DNA of 64,000 nucleotides from positions 1,557,362-1,621,361 of the forward strand of contig MU271148.1 in the NCBI GenBank assembly GCA_021432605.1. The letters are read 5' to 3'. This stretch comes from Coniochaeta sp. PMI_546 (lineage: Eukaryota > Ascomycota > Sordariomycetes > Coniochaetales > Coniochaetaceae). Below the pieces are notes generated by a model. That model did not search any database. It was not told where the DNA came from and was given only the letters and a program-made list of their open reading frames with translations. The position numbers and the translations under genes were made by a program. Shown here piece by piece: positions 53,521-62,992 of the stretch (position 1 is the first letter of the stretch; every line of letters starts with the position of its first letter).

Positions 53521-56118
53521 CTACTTGACCTTACTCATGATCGTCTCAGTTCCCCGAACGACCTCCATCTCCGCCGCCCTAGCCTTGACGGCGTTGAGCA
53601 TGCTGCGTTCGAAGTCGTCGCGGGAACGAAGGACGGCCTCGACCCAGCTGATCTGCAGGTCCCAATACTGCCGCTTCATGCCCTCGAAGACATCCGGGAC
53701 CGACTCCTTGTCGGCGCTCAGCAGCTGCACGAACGGCTCCGTGACCCGCCACTTCTCCTTGATGACGTCGCCCGCGCCGTTGGGGAGGGCCGAGAAGTAC
53801 TCGAACGCCGTCTTGAGATCGTCAAAGATCTTGTCCTGGTACGGGTCGCTGCGCTTGAACTTGGCGCCCCTGTTGCGCACCGAGCCCAGGTAGCGGATGA
53901 GCAGCTCGTCGGCAAAGATCTCGATGAAGATGTCGACGAGGGAGTGGTGCAGCACCTGCCGATAGTCGGCAACGTACTCCTCGAACGTGGCAATCATCCG
54001 CGCCATGGCAGTGGCTGTGTACCACTTTGGTGTGAAGAAATCGGGCATCACGGTCTTGAAGTCGACGGCGAAGATCAGCTGGGCGAAACGGGTCATGCAC
54101 CAGGTGCTGAAGTCGACGTATCCGTCCCTCAGCTGCGCGACCTCGGCCTCGGCGCGCTCAAGATACTGCTGGGAGACCAGCGGCTCGAACTTCTGCTTGA
54201 AGTCGGACAGGTATGCGAACCGGCCCTCCTCCTCATTGTCGTCGATGCAGGCAATTTGGTCGTTCGCCGTGGCGACGAGCCAGTCCTGCAGAGACTGGAA
54301 GCCCTCTAGCTCCTGGGCCGTCTTGTTGTTCTCGTACTTTGAAGCCTCCGCCTCGAGCATCTTCAAGAAGGATTGCTGTCGATTACGTAGCCGCAGGAAC
54401 ATGGCGTCGATGACGCCCTCCACCACATCGGTTCGCTTGGAGTTGGCGGCCGCATCGATCTGCTCGCGCAGCATGCGCCACATGTCTACCAGGTTCTTGG
54501 TGCGGAAGTAGCCGTACTCGTCCTGGTCAAGGTTGCTCCCCTCCACATTGCGGTTGGCGAAGTCGTTCTTCTCCTGGTTGAAGATGCGGTCGATCCACTC
54601 GTCCAGGAACTTGATGATTAGCTGGCGGAAGTCGCGCACGAGCTCAGCCTCGCGGTTGTCGATCACATGCGGCGTCAAGTCATCCTTTTTGCAACCCAGC
54701 TTGCCCATCTTCTTGTAGTATTTCTCGGGCCAGTTGATGATCTCAAGGGTATGCGCAGAGCTGCTATCAGGATCGTCAATCAGGCCAACCAAGAAGTCGT
54801 GCATGAGCTGGTGGTAGATGTCCGTGTACACCTTGAAGATGTTCCATTTCTTCGGCATGAGCGGCGTCATACCCAGGCGCACAGCGTTGAGGTCGTTGAA
54901 GTACCACTTGAGCAGTTTATCCAGCTGCGTCGGGTCACCAAGAAAATCCTCTCGGACAGACTCGAACTGCGCCGAGCCGTAGCTCTTGATGGCAGCTAGG
55001 AAACGGTCCTTGTAGCCCCGCACAGCCTTCGCTCCGTCGGTAATGCTCTGGAAACGAGTGGCGATCTCCTTGTGGTCCTTGAGCGCCTCCTGCAAGGCCA
55101 GCACGCGCTGGTCGCTCTTCTCCTCCGCCTCCATGATCAGCGCAAAGCGCACAACCAGGCCGTTGTTGTCCGACTCGACAAGCTTGATGAGGCTGACCGC
55201 AATCAAGCCGATAAGCTCATCGAAGAAGTCGATTGCCGGGTCCAGCCCCTCGAACCACTGCTCCAAGGTAGGTCCCAGACTCGGATCATCGGCTCGTTGG
55301 CTCTGCTCCATTGCGTCGTCTCGCATATTGCGCAGCTGGGTAATCTCGTAGTGCACCTTCAGGAGGTTCGGCATGTTCTCGCGGTCCTTGTCATCTTCCT
55401 TCAGCATATCCTCCACGTTGGCGAGCCTGTCGCCGAACGTCTCGAGGTTTCGCTTCCATGTCTCGACAGCCTGGAAGTTACGGTGGGCTTGGGCGAGGAA
55501 GTTGATGTTCTCGAAGTCTTTGATCATGGTTGCCGACTCGGCGCACAGCTTGTCGATTTTCGCCATCTCGTCTTTGATCTCCTGTGTGATTTTCTGCGCC
55601 TCGGACAAGGCGTCCATGCCGGCTTGGGTGCTCTCGAGTTTCTCACGCAGAGCGTCGCGCAGCTGCGCGTCGACGGCAGCCTTCTTGCGCATGATTTCGG
55701 CCCTGATAGTTGGGATCTTGTCGAGGTCCTCCGGAGTGCGGAAGAGCTCCGCGAGATTGTACTCCATCTTGATCTCTCCCGAGGTTGCTGGTGGCTTGCG
55801 TTCAGAAGAGTTGTCGTTCTTGTTGAAGATCCATTCATCCGATCTCTCCAAGGAGCATGCCGGAGGCTGAAGCGAGGAGTCACAGTCTTCGAGCTTCTCC
55901 GTGGAATCGGATGTCGTGATAGTCTCGTTGTCTGAAGAATAGTCGTCGACTTCGAACTTGCGATGGATGTTGTCGGGGCTATTGACTTGAGATGCAATTA
56001 AGCGAGGGTTGATGTGCGATTGACGGTTATCGCCATGATCGTTATCGCGGTCGTTATCGCGGTCGTTATCGCGACCACGGCTTATCGCCGCTCCTGTCGA
56101 AGGACGGTGCGGTGTCAT
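53521..56118 (-). CDS. sec6: Exocyst subunit Sec6
   Basis: A subunit of the exocyst tether that docks secretory vesicles at sites of polarised growth such as hyphal tips. An uninterrupted frame of 865 residues. The canonical Sec6 sequence begins near residue 118 (MEYNLAELFRTPEDLDKIPT), where other fungal Sec6 proteins start. It continues through long alpha-helical rod domains, with landmarks such as ETWKRNLETFGDRLANVEDML, LDPAIDFFDELI and WYFNDLNAVRLGMTPLMPKK, and a C-terminal DUF-like helical bundle. The 117 preceding residues are extra: they are low-complexity, with three RDND repeats and acidic/Ser stretches. They may be a real extension or a translated leader, with the true start at 55767. 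No intron is needed to explain either. Confidence 0.93.
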   Translation of the reverse strand: MTPHRPSTGAAISRGRDNDRDNDRDNDHGDNRQSHINPRLIASQVNSPDNIHRKFEVDDYSSDNETITTSDSTEKLEDCDSSLQPPACSLERSDEWIFNKNDNSSERKPPATSGEIKMEYNLAELFRTPEDLDKIPTIRAEIMRKKAAVDAQLRDALREKLESTQAGMDALSEAQKITQEIKDEMAKIDKLCAESATMIKDFENINFLAQAHRNFQAVETWKRNLETFGDRLANVEDMLKEDDKDRENMPNLLKVHYEITQLRNMRDDAMEQSQRADDPSLGPTLEQWFEGLDPAIDFFDELIGLIAVSLIKLVESDNNGLVVRFALIMEAEEKSDQRVLALQEALKDHKEIATRFQSITDGAKAVRGYKDRFLAAIKSYGSAQFESVREDFLGDPTQLDKLLKWYFNDLNAVRLGMTPLMPKKWNIFKVYTDIYHQLMHDFLVGLIDDPDSSSAHTLEIINWPEKYYKKMGKLGCKKDDLTPHVIDNREAELVRDFRQLIIKFLDEWIDRIFNQEKNDFANRNVEGSNLDQDEYGYFRTKNLVDMWRMLREQIDAAANSKRTDVVEGVIDAMFLRLRNRQQSFLKMLEAEASKYENNKTAQELEGFQSLQDWLVATANDQIACIDDNEEEGRFAYLSDFKQKFEPLVSQQYLERAEAEVAQLRDGYVDFSTWCMTRFAQLIFAVDFKTVMPDFFTPKWYTATAMARMIATFEEYVADYRQVLHHSLVDIFIEIFADELLIRYLGSVRNRGAKFKRSDPYQDKIFDDLKTAFEYFSALPNGAGDVIKEKWRVTEPFVQLLSADKESVPDVFEGMKRQYWDLQISWVEAVLRSRDDFERSMLNAVKARAAEMEVVRGTETIMSKVK
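56039..56074. repeat. 12-bp tandem repeat, three copies, in the sec6 5' part
   Basis: Three copies of TCGTTATCGCGG (the last one ends in A), a multiple of three, so on the minus strand they code RDND three times. The copies are nearly identical, which suggests a recent slippage expansion. Confidence 0.8.
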
Positions 56119-56532
56119 GATGCAGATGGCCCGTGCCTCGCTTACACTAGAATCTTAAGTGAACGCCCTGGGGTGTGAGGATCATTGAATTGAAGTGATG
56201 ATGTTGTGTTGTGTTGTGTCTTTCACATCATTCCAGCATTGCTCTTTGTGGTTGTTTTGCGAGTCGTTTTGCTGAGTGCAAGCATAGTCAATTCTAGGCT
56301 ATCATTACAGGTTTCCAAGTCTTTGACTACTTTCAGCTCGACAACCTTCGACTTACCCTCTTCACTTTGCAGACTCCTGTGGGCAACCGACCTGCTGTAC
56401 TATTCCGTGACCCGTCACTTCAATGAAGATAGAGCGACCGCACATGCATCTTCTATACTCAAATAGATTCTTTCCTCATATATCTATAAACAAAAGGGGT
56501 ATCGATCCCTCTACAACCTTCTACGATCTCGT
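56119..56532. other. Spacer between sec6 start and glr1 stop
   Basis: Contains the sec6 promoter. TTGT-rich sequence near 56,200-56,270. No gene. Confidence 0.55.
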
Positions 56533-58044
56533 CTATTTCAGCGTAACCAACTCCTCAGCGCTAGTAGGATGGATAGCAACGCAACTGTCGAAGTCCGCCT
56601 TCGTGGCACCCATCTTGACCGCAACGCCGAAGCCTTGCAGCATCTCACCACTGCCCAGGCCAAGGATATGCAGTCCCACCACCCTCTCCTCCGGACCGGC
56701 ACAGATGAGCTTGTAGCTTGTAGGTCCCTTCTGGTCCGGCTCCATCATGGCGTAATACATCGCCGTGAAGTTCGTCTTGTAGATCTTGAGGTTCTCACGG
56801 CCGTACTTCTCCACCGCTTGCGGCTCGGTGAGACCGATGGACCCGACCTCCGGGTGAGCAAATACCACAGAAGGGATGCCGTTGTAGTCCAGCTTCAGCG
56901 TCGAGAACTCAGGTGGCCCGAACAAGCGCGCAGCTAGCCGTCTGCCGGCCGCGATAGCGACCGGCGTCAGCTCGACTTGCCCAGTGACGTCGCCGAGGGC
57001 ATAGATGTTCTCCACGTTCGTGTTCTGGTACTCGTCGGCGACAACATACCCCGTCTTGGTTAGCTCGACACCGGCCTTGTCCAGTCCGAGTCCCTCCGTA
57101 GCTGGCGTCCGGCCGATGGCCCAGATGAGATGATCGATATCGCTGACCGACCCCTCCTTCCCGCCTTCCGTGTAATGGAAAGTAAGCTTGTTCGTCGCCT
57201 CGTCCTTGTCCAGCTTCACACTCAAGCTCTGCTTGTGCACATGTACACCGAGCCTCTCGTACTCCTTCGTGACAGTCTCCTGGATCATCGGATCGAAGTT
57301 CCTCAGAAACGTGTCATACCGGATGAAGAGATGCGTCTCGACGCCCAAGGCGTTGAACATGCCTGCGAACTCGACAGCGATATATCCGGCGCCCACAAGG
57401 GCGACCTTCTTCGGCAGCGTCTCGATGTCAAAGAAACCGTCTGAGTTGATCCCGTACTCCGACCCCGGGATATCGGGCCCGTGGGTCGGATTCCCGCCAA
57501 CAGCAACAAGAATCTTCTTTGCATTCACCACGCTCTTGGTCCCGTCATCGGTCGTAACCTCGACCTCGTTCTTTGACAGTAGCTTCGCCCACCCGTGCAC
57601 GTATTCCACCTTGTCGTTCGCCAGGTTCCGCTCGTATATCCCGTTCAGCCGCTTGATGTACGCGTCCCTCTTGTGCTTGAACGTCGTCCAGTCGAACGGC
57701 GCGGTCTCCTTGACGGAGAAGCCGTAGTCCTTGGCCTGGTGTATCGTCTCGGCGATGAAGGCGGCGTTGAAAGTGACCTTCTTCGGCACGCAGCCGACGT
57801 TGACGCAGGTTCCGCCGAGCCTCTTGCCCTCGATCACCATGGCCTTGACGCCGAAGCGGGAGGAGGCGGCGCGCGCCGAGGCGAGGCCGCCTGAGCCGCC
57901 GCCTATGACGAGGAAGTCGATCTCCTTGGATATGGGCGCCATTCTGGGGGAGGAGGTGGAGAGATGCCGGGAGAGGGTTGCTAGACGGGGCGTTGCACGG
58001 TAGGATGCTACTGTTGCTCTTGTGAGGATGGGGAGAGCTTGCAT
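56533..58044 (-). CDS. glr1: Glutathione reductase
   Basis: A homodimeric FAD enzyme that uses NADPH to reduce GSSG to GSH in cytosol and mitochondria. A single exon of 503 residues. FAD-binding GGGSGG is at 48-53. The redox-active disulfide loop is [13 protein letters not shown] with Cys80 and Cys85. The NADPH-binding [11 protein letters not shown] follows, and the C-terminal catalytic His-Glu dyad is in [11 protein letters not shown]. Residues 1-34 ([20 protein letters not shown]...) are basic and Ser/Thr-rich, typical of a matrix presequence. A second in-frame ATG gives Met35 (57942), right at the start of the mature enzyme ([14 protein letters not shown]). Alternative starts, as known for yeast Glr1, would make mitochondrial and cytosolic forms from one gene. 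Confidence 0.95.
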   Translation of the reverse strand: MQALPILTRATVASYRATPRLATLSRHLSTSSPRMAPISKEIDFLVIGGGSGGLASARAASSRFGVKAMVIEGKRLGGTCVNVGCVPKKVTFNAAFIAETIHQAKDYGFSVKETAPFDWTTFKHKRDAYIKRLNGIYERNLANDKVEYVHGWAKLLSKNEVEVTTDDGTKSVVNAKKILVAVGGNPTHGPDIPGSEYGINSDGFFDIETLPKKVALVGAGYIAVEFAGMFNALGVETHLFIRYDTFLRNFDPMIQETVTKEYERLGVHVHKQSLSVKLDKDEATNKLTFHYTEGGKEGSVSDIDHLIWAIGRTPATEGLGLDKAGVELTKTGYVVADEYQNTNVENIYALGDVTGQVELTPVAIAAGRRLAARLFGPPEFSTLKLDYNGIPSVVFAHPEVGSIGLTEPQAVEKYGRENLKIYKTNFTAMYYAMMEPDQKGPTSYKLICAGPEERVVGLHILGLGSGEMLQGFGVAVKMGATKADFDSCVAIHPTSAEELVTLK

Positions 58045-58549
58045 GTGTTTGGTGAGTATGTCCTGTCTCGTGGATGGAGAACAGGAAACGAGAGTGAGTA
58101 TCGAGGGGCGGTCGTTGGATTTAAGTGATGCAGTTCCGGAGATGGCGCTATCTGAACATGCAGGAATGTCAAATCAGGGCCGTGGCTTACTGGAGCACTG
58201 CATACACGTGTACCTACCGTTGCAGAAGGTGTTGGAAATGCGATTAAGTCAGCGACCATTACACATACACATCGACAGATCGACAAGCGCACTTTTCTCC
58301 TGGCGTAGAGGTAGCGGGGTCTTTTCGGCGATCGTGGTGGGGTTCGTAGAGCTGACATTTCCAAATCAGATCGACCAATCAATTGCACCGAGGCTCCAGC
58401 GCGTCATTGTAGTACCGAATTGGGCGATAGGTGTACCGCGGTACTGTAGTAATGTGGACTTCGCCAGCCACATCACATCTGATCGCATCTCGTCTTATCT
58501 CATCTAGACTCGGACTCGGACTCGACTGTATCCCATCGCCCCGGATGGG
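58045..58549. other. Divergent promoter glr1 / cce1
   Basis: Both genes are transcribed outward from here. Contains GACTCG direct repeats near 58,505-58,524. No gene. Confidence 0.55.
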
Positions 58550-59824
58550 ATGCTCACCCCCATATCTCTGGCCGTAGCTAGAAAGCAGTGGTCATGTCTG
58601 GTTATAGCAGGCAGAAGAAATTGCAATCACGTCCATCGTCTACCTTCCTTGACATTCTCTCATTCGAAGCATGTCCTGAAGAGGGGTGGCAACACGGAAA
58701 GGAACAAAGTGAAGATTCATGAGGTGGAAACGAGACTTCCTGTGAGAAGGAGATCTCCCAAAAAGAAACCTCGTGCCAGTGACGCGCACCTGAACCTTGA
58801 GCCGGACTCGGAATCAGTTGCCACACCCGTACACTTCGACCTGAGGCTCAGTGAGCTTCAAGAGCTTGCTCGTACCCTGGGATTGAACCAGACAGCTCCC
58901 AAGTCCGCTCTCATTGCGCGCCTTAAGGATGCCCTCACGAACCACACCGCCCCGCCGCTAGATGCGCGGATCCTCAGCATAGACCTGGGTATCCGCAACC
59001 TGGCTTATGCGCTCTTGACGCCCTCGCAGAAGCCACAAACCCACCCCAAGAGACGGTCAAAAGATGACGAAGCATCCGAACTGGTACCAGTCGTCCACGC
59101 CTGGAACCGAGTCGACCTCCGCTCCCTGTCGTCCATAGGCCTCGACCATAAACCACTTCCCACCCAGGATTACACACCCCCTTCCCTCTCAGTCCTAGCC
59201 TTAGACCTCGTCCGCACCCACCTCCTGCCCCTGAACCCAACGCACGTCCTGATCGAAAAGCAACGCTTCCGCTCCGCCGGCGGATCGGCAGTGCTAGAGT
59301 GGACGGTCCGCGTGAACTCGTTGGAGAGCATGCTCTACGCCATTTTCGCGACTCTCAAGTCTCTAGGCCACTTTCACGGGGTGGTGATACCTATTGATCC
59401 GAGGCGTGTCGGGCCTTTCCTGTTGGAGAGTGATAGAGATGGAGCTGAGACGAAGGTTGTGGCGACTGAGGTCGCAGGCGGAAGGAAGAATGCCAAGAAA
59501 GGAGTGACTCGGGGTGAGGTGGCGAGCAGAGTAAAGGGGGCCAAGGAGAACAAGAAGCTCAAGATTAACCTTGTTGGGAGCTGGCTGAGGGACGGTCGTG
59601 GAGTGGACTTCGAAGGTGAGAGTGAGGTAATGAAGCGGGCCTTCCTCAGACGGTGGCTGCCGAAGGAGAAGAAGAGTAAGGCGGATAAGGAGGCGGCAGC
59701 CGAAGATGAGAAGGTCATTGAGAAGCTCGATGATGTTGCCGATTGTTTGCTACAGGGTGTTGCTTGGCTGCAGTGGGAGGAAAATAAGAGGAAGCTCGTC
59801 AAGGAGCTAGGTGATAAGCTGTGA
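58550..59824 (+). CDS. cce1: Mitochondrial Holliday-junction resolvase Cce1/Ydc2
   Basis: A structure-specific endonuclease that resolves four-way junctions in mitochondrial DNA. A single exon of 424 residues. The N-terminus is basic with no acidic residue before about residue 50 (mitochondrial presequence). A SAP-like helix-loop-helix (LRLSELQELARTLGLNQTAP) is at about 98-117. The RNase-H-like core starts ILSIDLGIRNLAY (141-153) with catalytic Asp145. Next is HVLIEKQRFRS with Glu236, and a C-terminal EKLDDVADCLLQGVAWLQW with acidic residues at about 394-398. A long Lys-rich insert (about 310-340) precedes the last motif. The initiator is the first ATG in frame, and a 5' intron cannot be excluded. 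Convergent with the RecQ gene (178 bp between stops). Confidence 0.9.
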   Translation: MLTPISLAVARKQWSCLVIAGRRNCNHVHRLPSLTFSHSKHVLKRGGNTERNKVKIHEVETRLPVRRRSPKKKPRASDAHLNLEPDSESVATPVHFDLRLSELQELARTLGLNQTAPKSALIARLKDALTNHTAPPLDARILSIDLGIRNLAYALLTPSQKPQTHPKRRSKDDEASELVPVVHAWNRVDLRSLSSIGLDHKPLPTQDYTPPSLSVLALDLVRTHLLPLNPTHVLIEKQRFRSAGGSAVLEWTVRVNSLESMLYAIFATLKSLGHFHGVVIPIDPRRVGPFLLESDRDGAETKVVATEVAGGRKNAKKGVTRGEVASRVKGAKENKKLKINLVGSWLRDGRGVDFEGESEVMKRAFLRRWLPKEKKSKADKEAAAEDEKVIEKLDDVADCLLQGVAWLQWEENKRKLVKELGDKL

Positions 59825-60002
59825 AAAGCTATTGATACCCGTATGTTAGTGATGGCTCTCGGAGTTGAACGACTCTAGCGCTGCCGTGTGGATAGACAAC
59901 GTGCAGTGCTCAACTCGGGAGTACTATTGTAATAATCGCATCGGTTGAGATTCATGGGCATCGCTCATATCTACGTCTACAACCCGTTCTAGTAATGGCA
60001 CC

Positions 60003-61493
60003 CTACTCACTCCAATAGTCGTCAAAGGCCCCCCCCTCCCGTTGCGTACAAACCCACTCCTCGCTCGCCAGGCCTCTGGCCTTTCTCGCCTTTACCTCCG
60101 CCGGGTCCTTGCACACATCACAAGCATAGTCACAGCTCGGCACCTCCTTCTCCCCAAAGTACCTGCAAATCGCCGCATGTCTGCAGCCCTTGGTGTCCTC
60201 ACAGTACGCCACCAGCCTCTGCAAGCTCTCCTGCCTAGCCTTGTGATTCGTCCCTTCTTTAGGCGTATCTCTCATCACCATGTTGACCACCCTGTCCCTA
60301 TCTTCGCGGGAGTAGTACAGGAAACAGTAACTCGCGTTTCCGTCTCTCCCCGCCCTGCCAGCCTCCTGGTAGTACCCCTCGAAGCTCTTGGGCATACGCC
60401 AGTGCACCACGAACCGCACATTCTCCTTGTCGATGCCCATGCCAAAGGCCGTCGTGGCGACGATGATATCCCACCCGGGCTCGTTGGCAATCCAGCGCGC
60501 CAGCGTCTCCTCCTTCACGTCCTTCGTCAGTTTGGCGTGGAACGGACGCGCCCCGATCCCCTCGTGGCGGAGCGCGGCGGACAACAGCTCGCATTCGTCG
60601 CGAGAAATGGTGTAGATTATTCCAGGGACGTTGTCCGTCCTCTCACCCCTGGCTTCGAGTTCGGCGCTGCGGGCTGGGTCCCGTCGACGGGTGTAGACGC
60701 CGCGCAGCCAGTGGACGAAGTCGCTGAAGCGGTCGTCTGCTTCGTCCGAGGTGTAGCGGATTTCCAAGTGCAGGTTTGGTCGGTGGGCTGTCATGGAGAA
60801 GATCTTGAGGTTGGAAGGGTTGTGGTCCAACCCAAGTGTGGAGAGCACGTCGAGCCGGACTTGCTCGTTGGCTGTGGCCGTGAGACACATGATGGGCACG
60901 TCGGGGAATGTCTCCCTGAACCATGACAGGCGCTTGAAGTCTTTGCGGAAGTCGTGGCCCCATTCTGATATGCAGTGCGCTTCGTCGACTGCTATGCGCG
61001 CCAGCTCGCGCTGTTCGTGCACCACGCGTAGTCTCCTACGGAAGTGGTCGAGCGAGCAGAGCTCGGGCGTGACGTAGAGGAGCCGTGTGCGTGGGTGGCC
61101 CGAGGCGAGGTCCTGGTAGATGTGGTCGCGTTCCAGCTGAGGGGTGTTTGAGTTTAGAGTGCGTGCGTCGACGTTGGCTAGGCGCAGGGCCTCGACTTGG
61201 TTCATCATCAGGGAGAGGAGGGGCGAGATGACGATTGTGATGCCGGTGTCTAGAACGGCTGGGAGCTGGAAGCAGAGGGACTTTCCAAAGGAGGTGGCGG
61301 CTTGGACGAAGACATCCTTGTGTTCAAGGGCGGCGAGGATGATCTCTCGCTGGTTTGGTCTGTGAGATCTTGTTAGTGTAGGCAAAGGTAGTTAAACGTT
61401 GACAGATAGTACGAACCTGAAGGCTTGTTTATTGAACTGGCGGCGCAACGTGAAGTCGATGTCCTGGAAGGAGTCGCTCCGTATGAGAGGCAT
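60003..61493 (-). CDS. RecQ-family DNA helicase, short form
   Basis: A 3'-5' DNA helicase of the RecQ family. Exons 61493-61417 and 61359-60003 give 477 residues. The donor GTTCGT is unusual but the joined sequence FNKQAFRPNQREIIL is the conserved RecQ motif 0 (Q motif), which confirms the junction. Motif I is ATSFGKSLCFQLP (47-59), where Ser/Phe replace the usual Gly pair. Motif II is DEAHCISEWGHDFR (151-164), motif III is LTATA, and motif VI is YQEAGRAGRDG. A zinc-binding region follows with C-x7-C-x3-C and CDYACDVC at about 411-442. The protein ends soon after, so RQC winged-helix and HRDC domains are absent, unlike the large Sgs1/QDE-3 type. It therefore resembles small RecQ1/RecQ5-type proteins. 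Confidence 0.93.
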
Positions 61494-62992
61494 TTTTGTA
61501 TATTCCTTCTGAAATTGCCCGTCTGGCCGAGTCAACGGTCAAGCAAAATGGATTCCTCCAAGTCACGATACAGGGCACACTCGCTCATAATGTCTAAGTA
61601 GAGGATATGAGTGTGAAGCGTTCGCTGCCGACAACTTAGATTGTCGAGGCAATGATCTCAGGGTGACTGTTTCATGTTCGCTCTTCAACATGAATCTGTC
61701 TATATCTCAGTTCTATGCTGGATTCGTCTTGACTTGCACCATTTCTCACCTGGATAACTTAAGGTAGACAAAGATGTCTGGACGTTCTTGACAGTGTGTC
61801 CGCCCAACTTGCTTCTTCCAGAGCCTAAAGCTGAAGATCAGTGTGCTAAAGCAAACTCCCCGGCATGACGATTAAGCGTCTGAGCAAGGTAGGGCTGTTG
61901 GAAACGAAGATATGTACCCTGGGAGAGACGTGATGTTTTGTCCTTGGCTGGGTTGAGTCCACTTGCATACGCTAGCGCCCGTCTAGGTACTTCCTCATGT
62001 ACCATAGTACTGGAAATGCAAGGGAGGGACCCACAGCAGTCAACCTTGCTGCCTTAAGAGGTACCTTTATGGACCTACTGCAGTCAAAGGAAGGTCCCTG
62101 AATTGATACGACATACAGTACCGTATTATACCAGGTGTCTAAACTCACACCAGAACTTGAGAAGCCTACTATACACTTTCGTAACGGTAGTACCAAAGTC
62201 ATCAACATTGCCTCTATTGTCTACATGTATCTACATAGCTGCACCTCTCCTTTAGAGTTTGGTAAAACTGCTGAGCACGAGACTTGGCGATGGTTCAACC
62301 GCCATGACGACGGAGAGCCCTCCCGCCACATCAGACAAGTTATCCTTATTCCAAGGCCAACTAGTTTCCCGACAGCATCCCTCAGAAGCCACAATGTATA
62401 TCTAGTGCCAATCATGGTTTCGGGGAGGAGACAAATGCTCCCAATATGCAGAGCCGCTTCAGCCTGTTTAAGTTATCAGGTGTATCGCCTATGTGCTTGC
62501 CAAAGTACCGCGCATGTTTGCCATGCATGACAGCCGCGAGGTTGAGCATCCGATGGAAAGCGTATAGATGTTGTATTCGGCGAGAAGCAGATGGCTAGAT
62601 CTGCTGCCTATTCGACCCGTACTTCCCGATCCAACGCAAGAACATTGGCATCGTCCCATCTCTTTCAAATGGCTCACTCTCATCCCCGCCGTTCGGCTGC
62701 ATGAAGCTCAGCCACATGGTATCCTCCCATTGGGCTCTGTGAAGGTTATCTCTCCCTACTGGCTGCCCTGCGTATGCTATCTGTTAGCGATGGTGGTATT
62801 ACTAGTGTCCGCAAACTTGGAGGTCACAAAGTAGACGAGGCTGTCACCCCGAGGTCTCCCAGTCTTATTAAGTCTCGACAGTAAACACTGGTTCGTAGAT
62901 CCGGGGTTAAAAAGGAATCAGTGCCACAATACCTTACTTGAGTCTGCGTCCTCTTCTTTCATTGTATCACAACTCGCGGCATACTCTCAACA
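61494..62992. other. Intergenic, 1.5 kb
   Basis: Upstream of both RecQ (to the left) and the ankyrin gene (to the right), so both promoters lie here. ATG-started frames present (62,568-62,834 and others) are not recognisable. A GGTACC-type word occurs near 62,050. Confidence 0.5.

Noticed and set aside
55072-55935. 287-codon plus-strand frame
   Set aside because: Antisense shadow of sec6.
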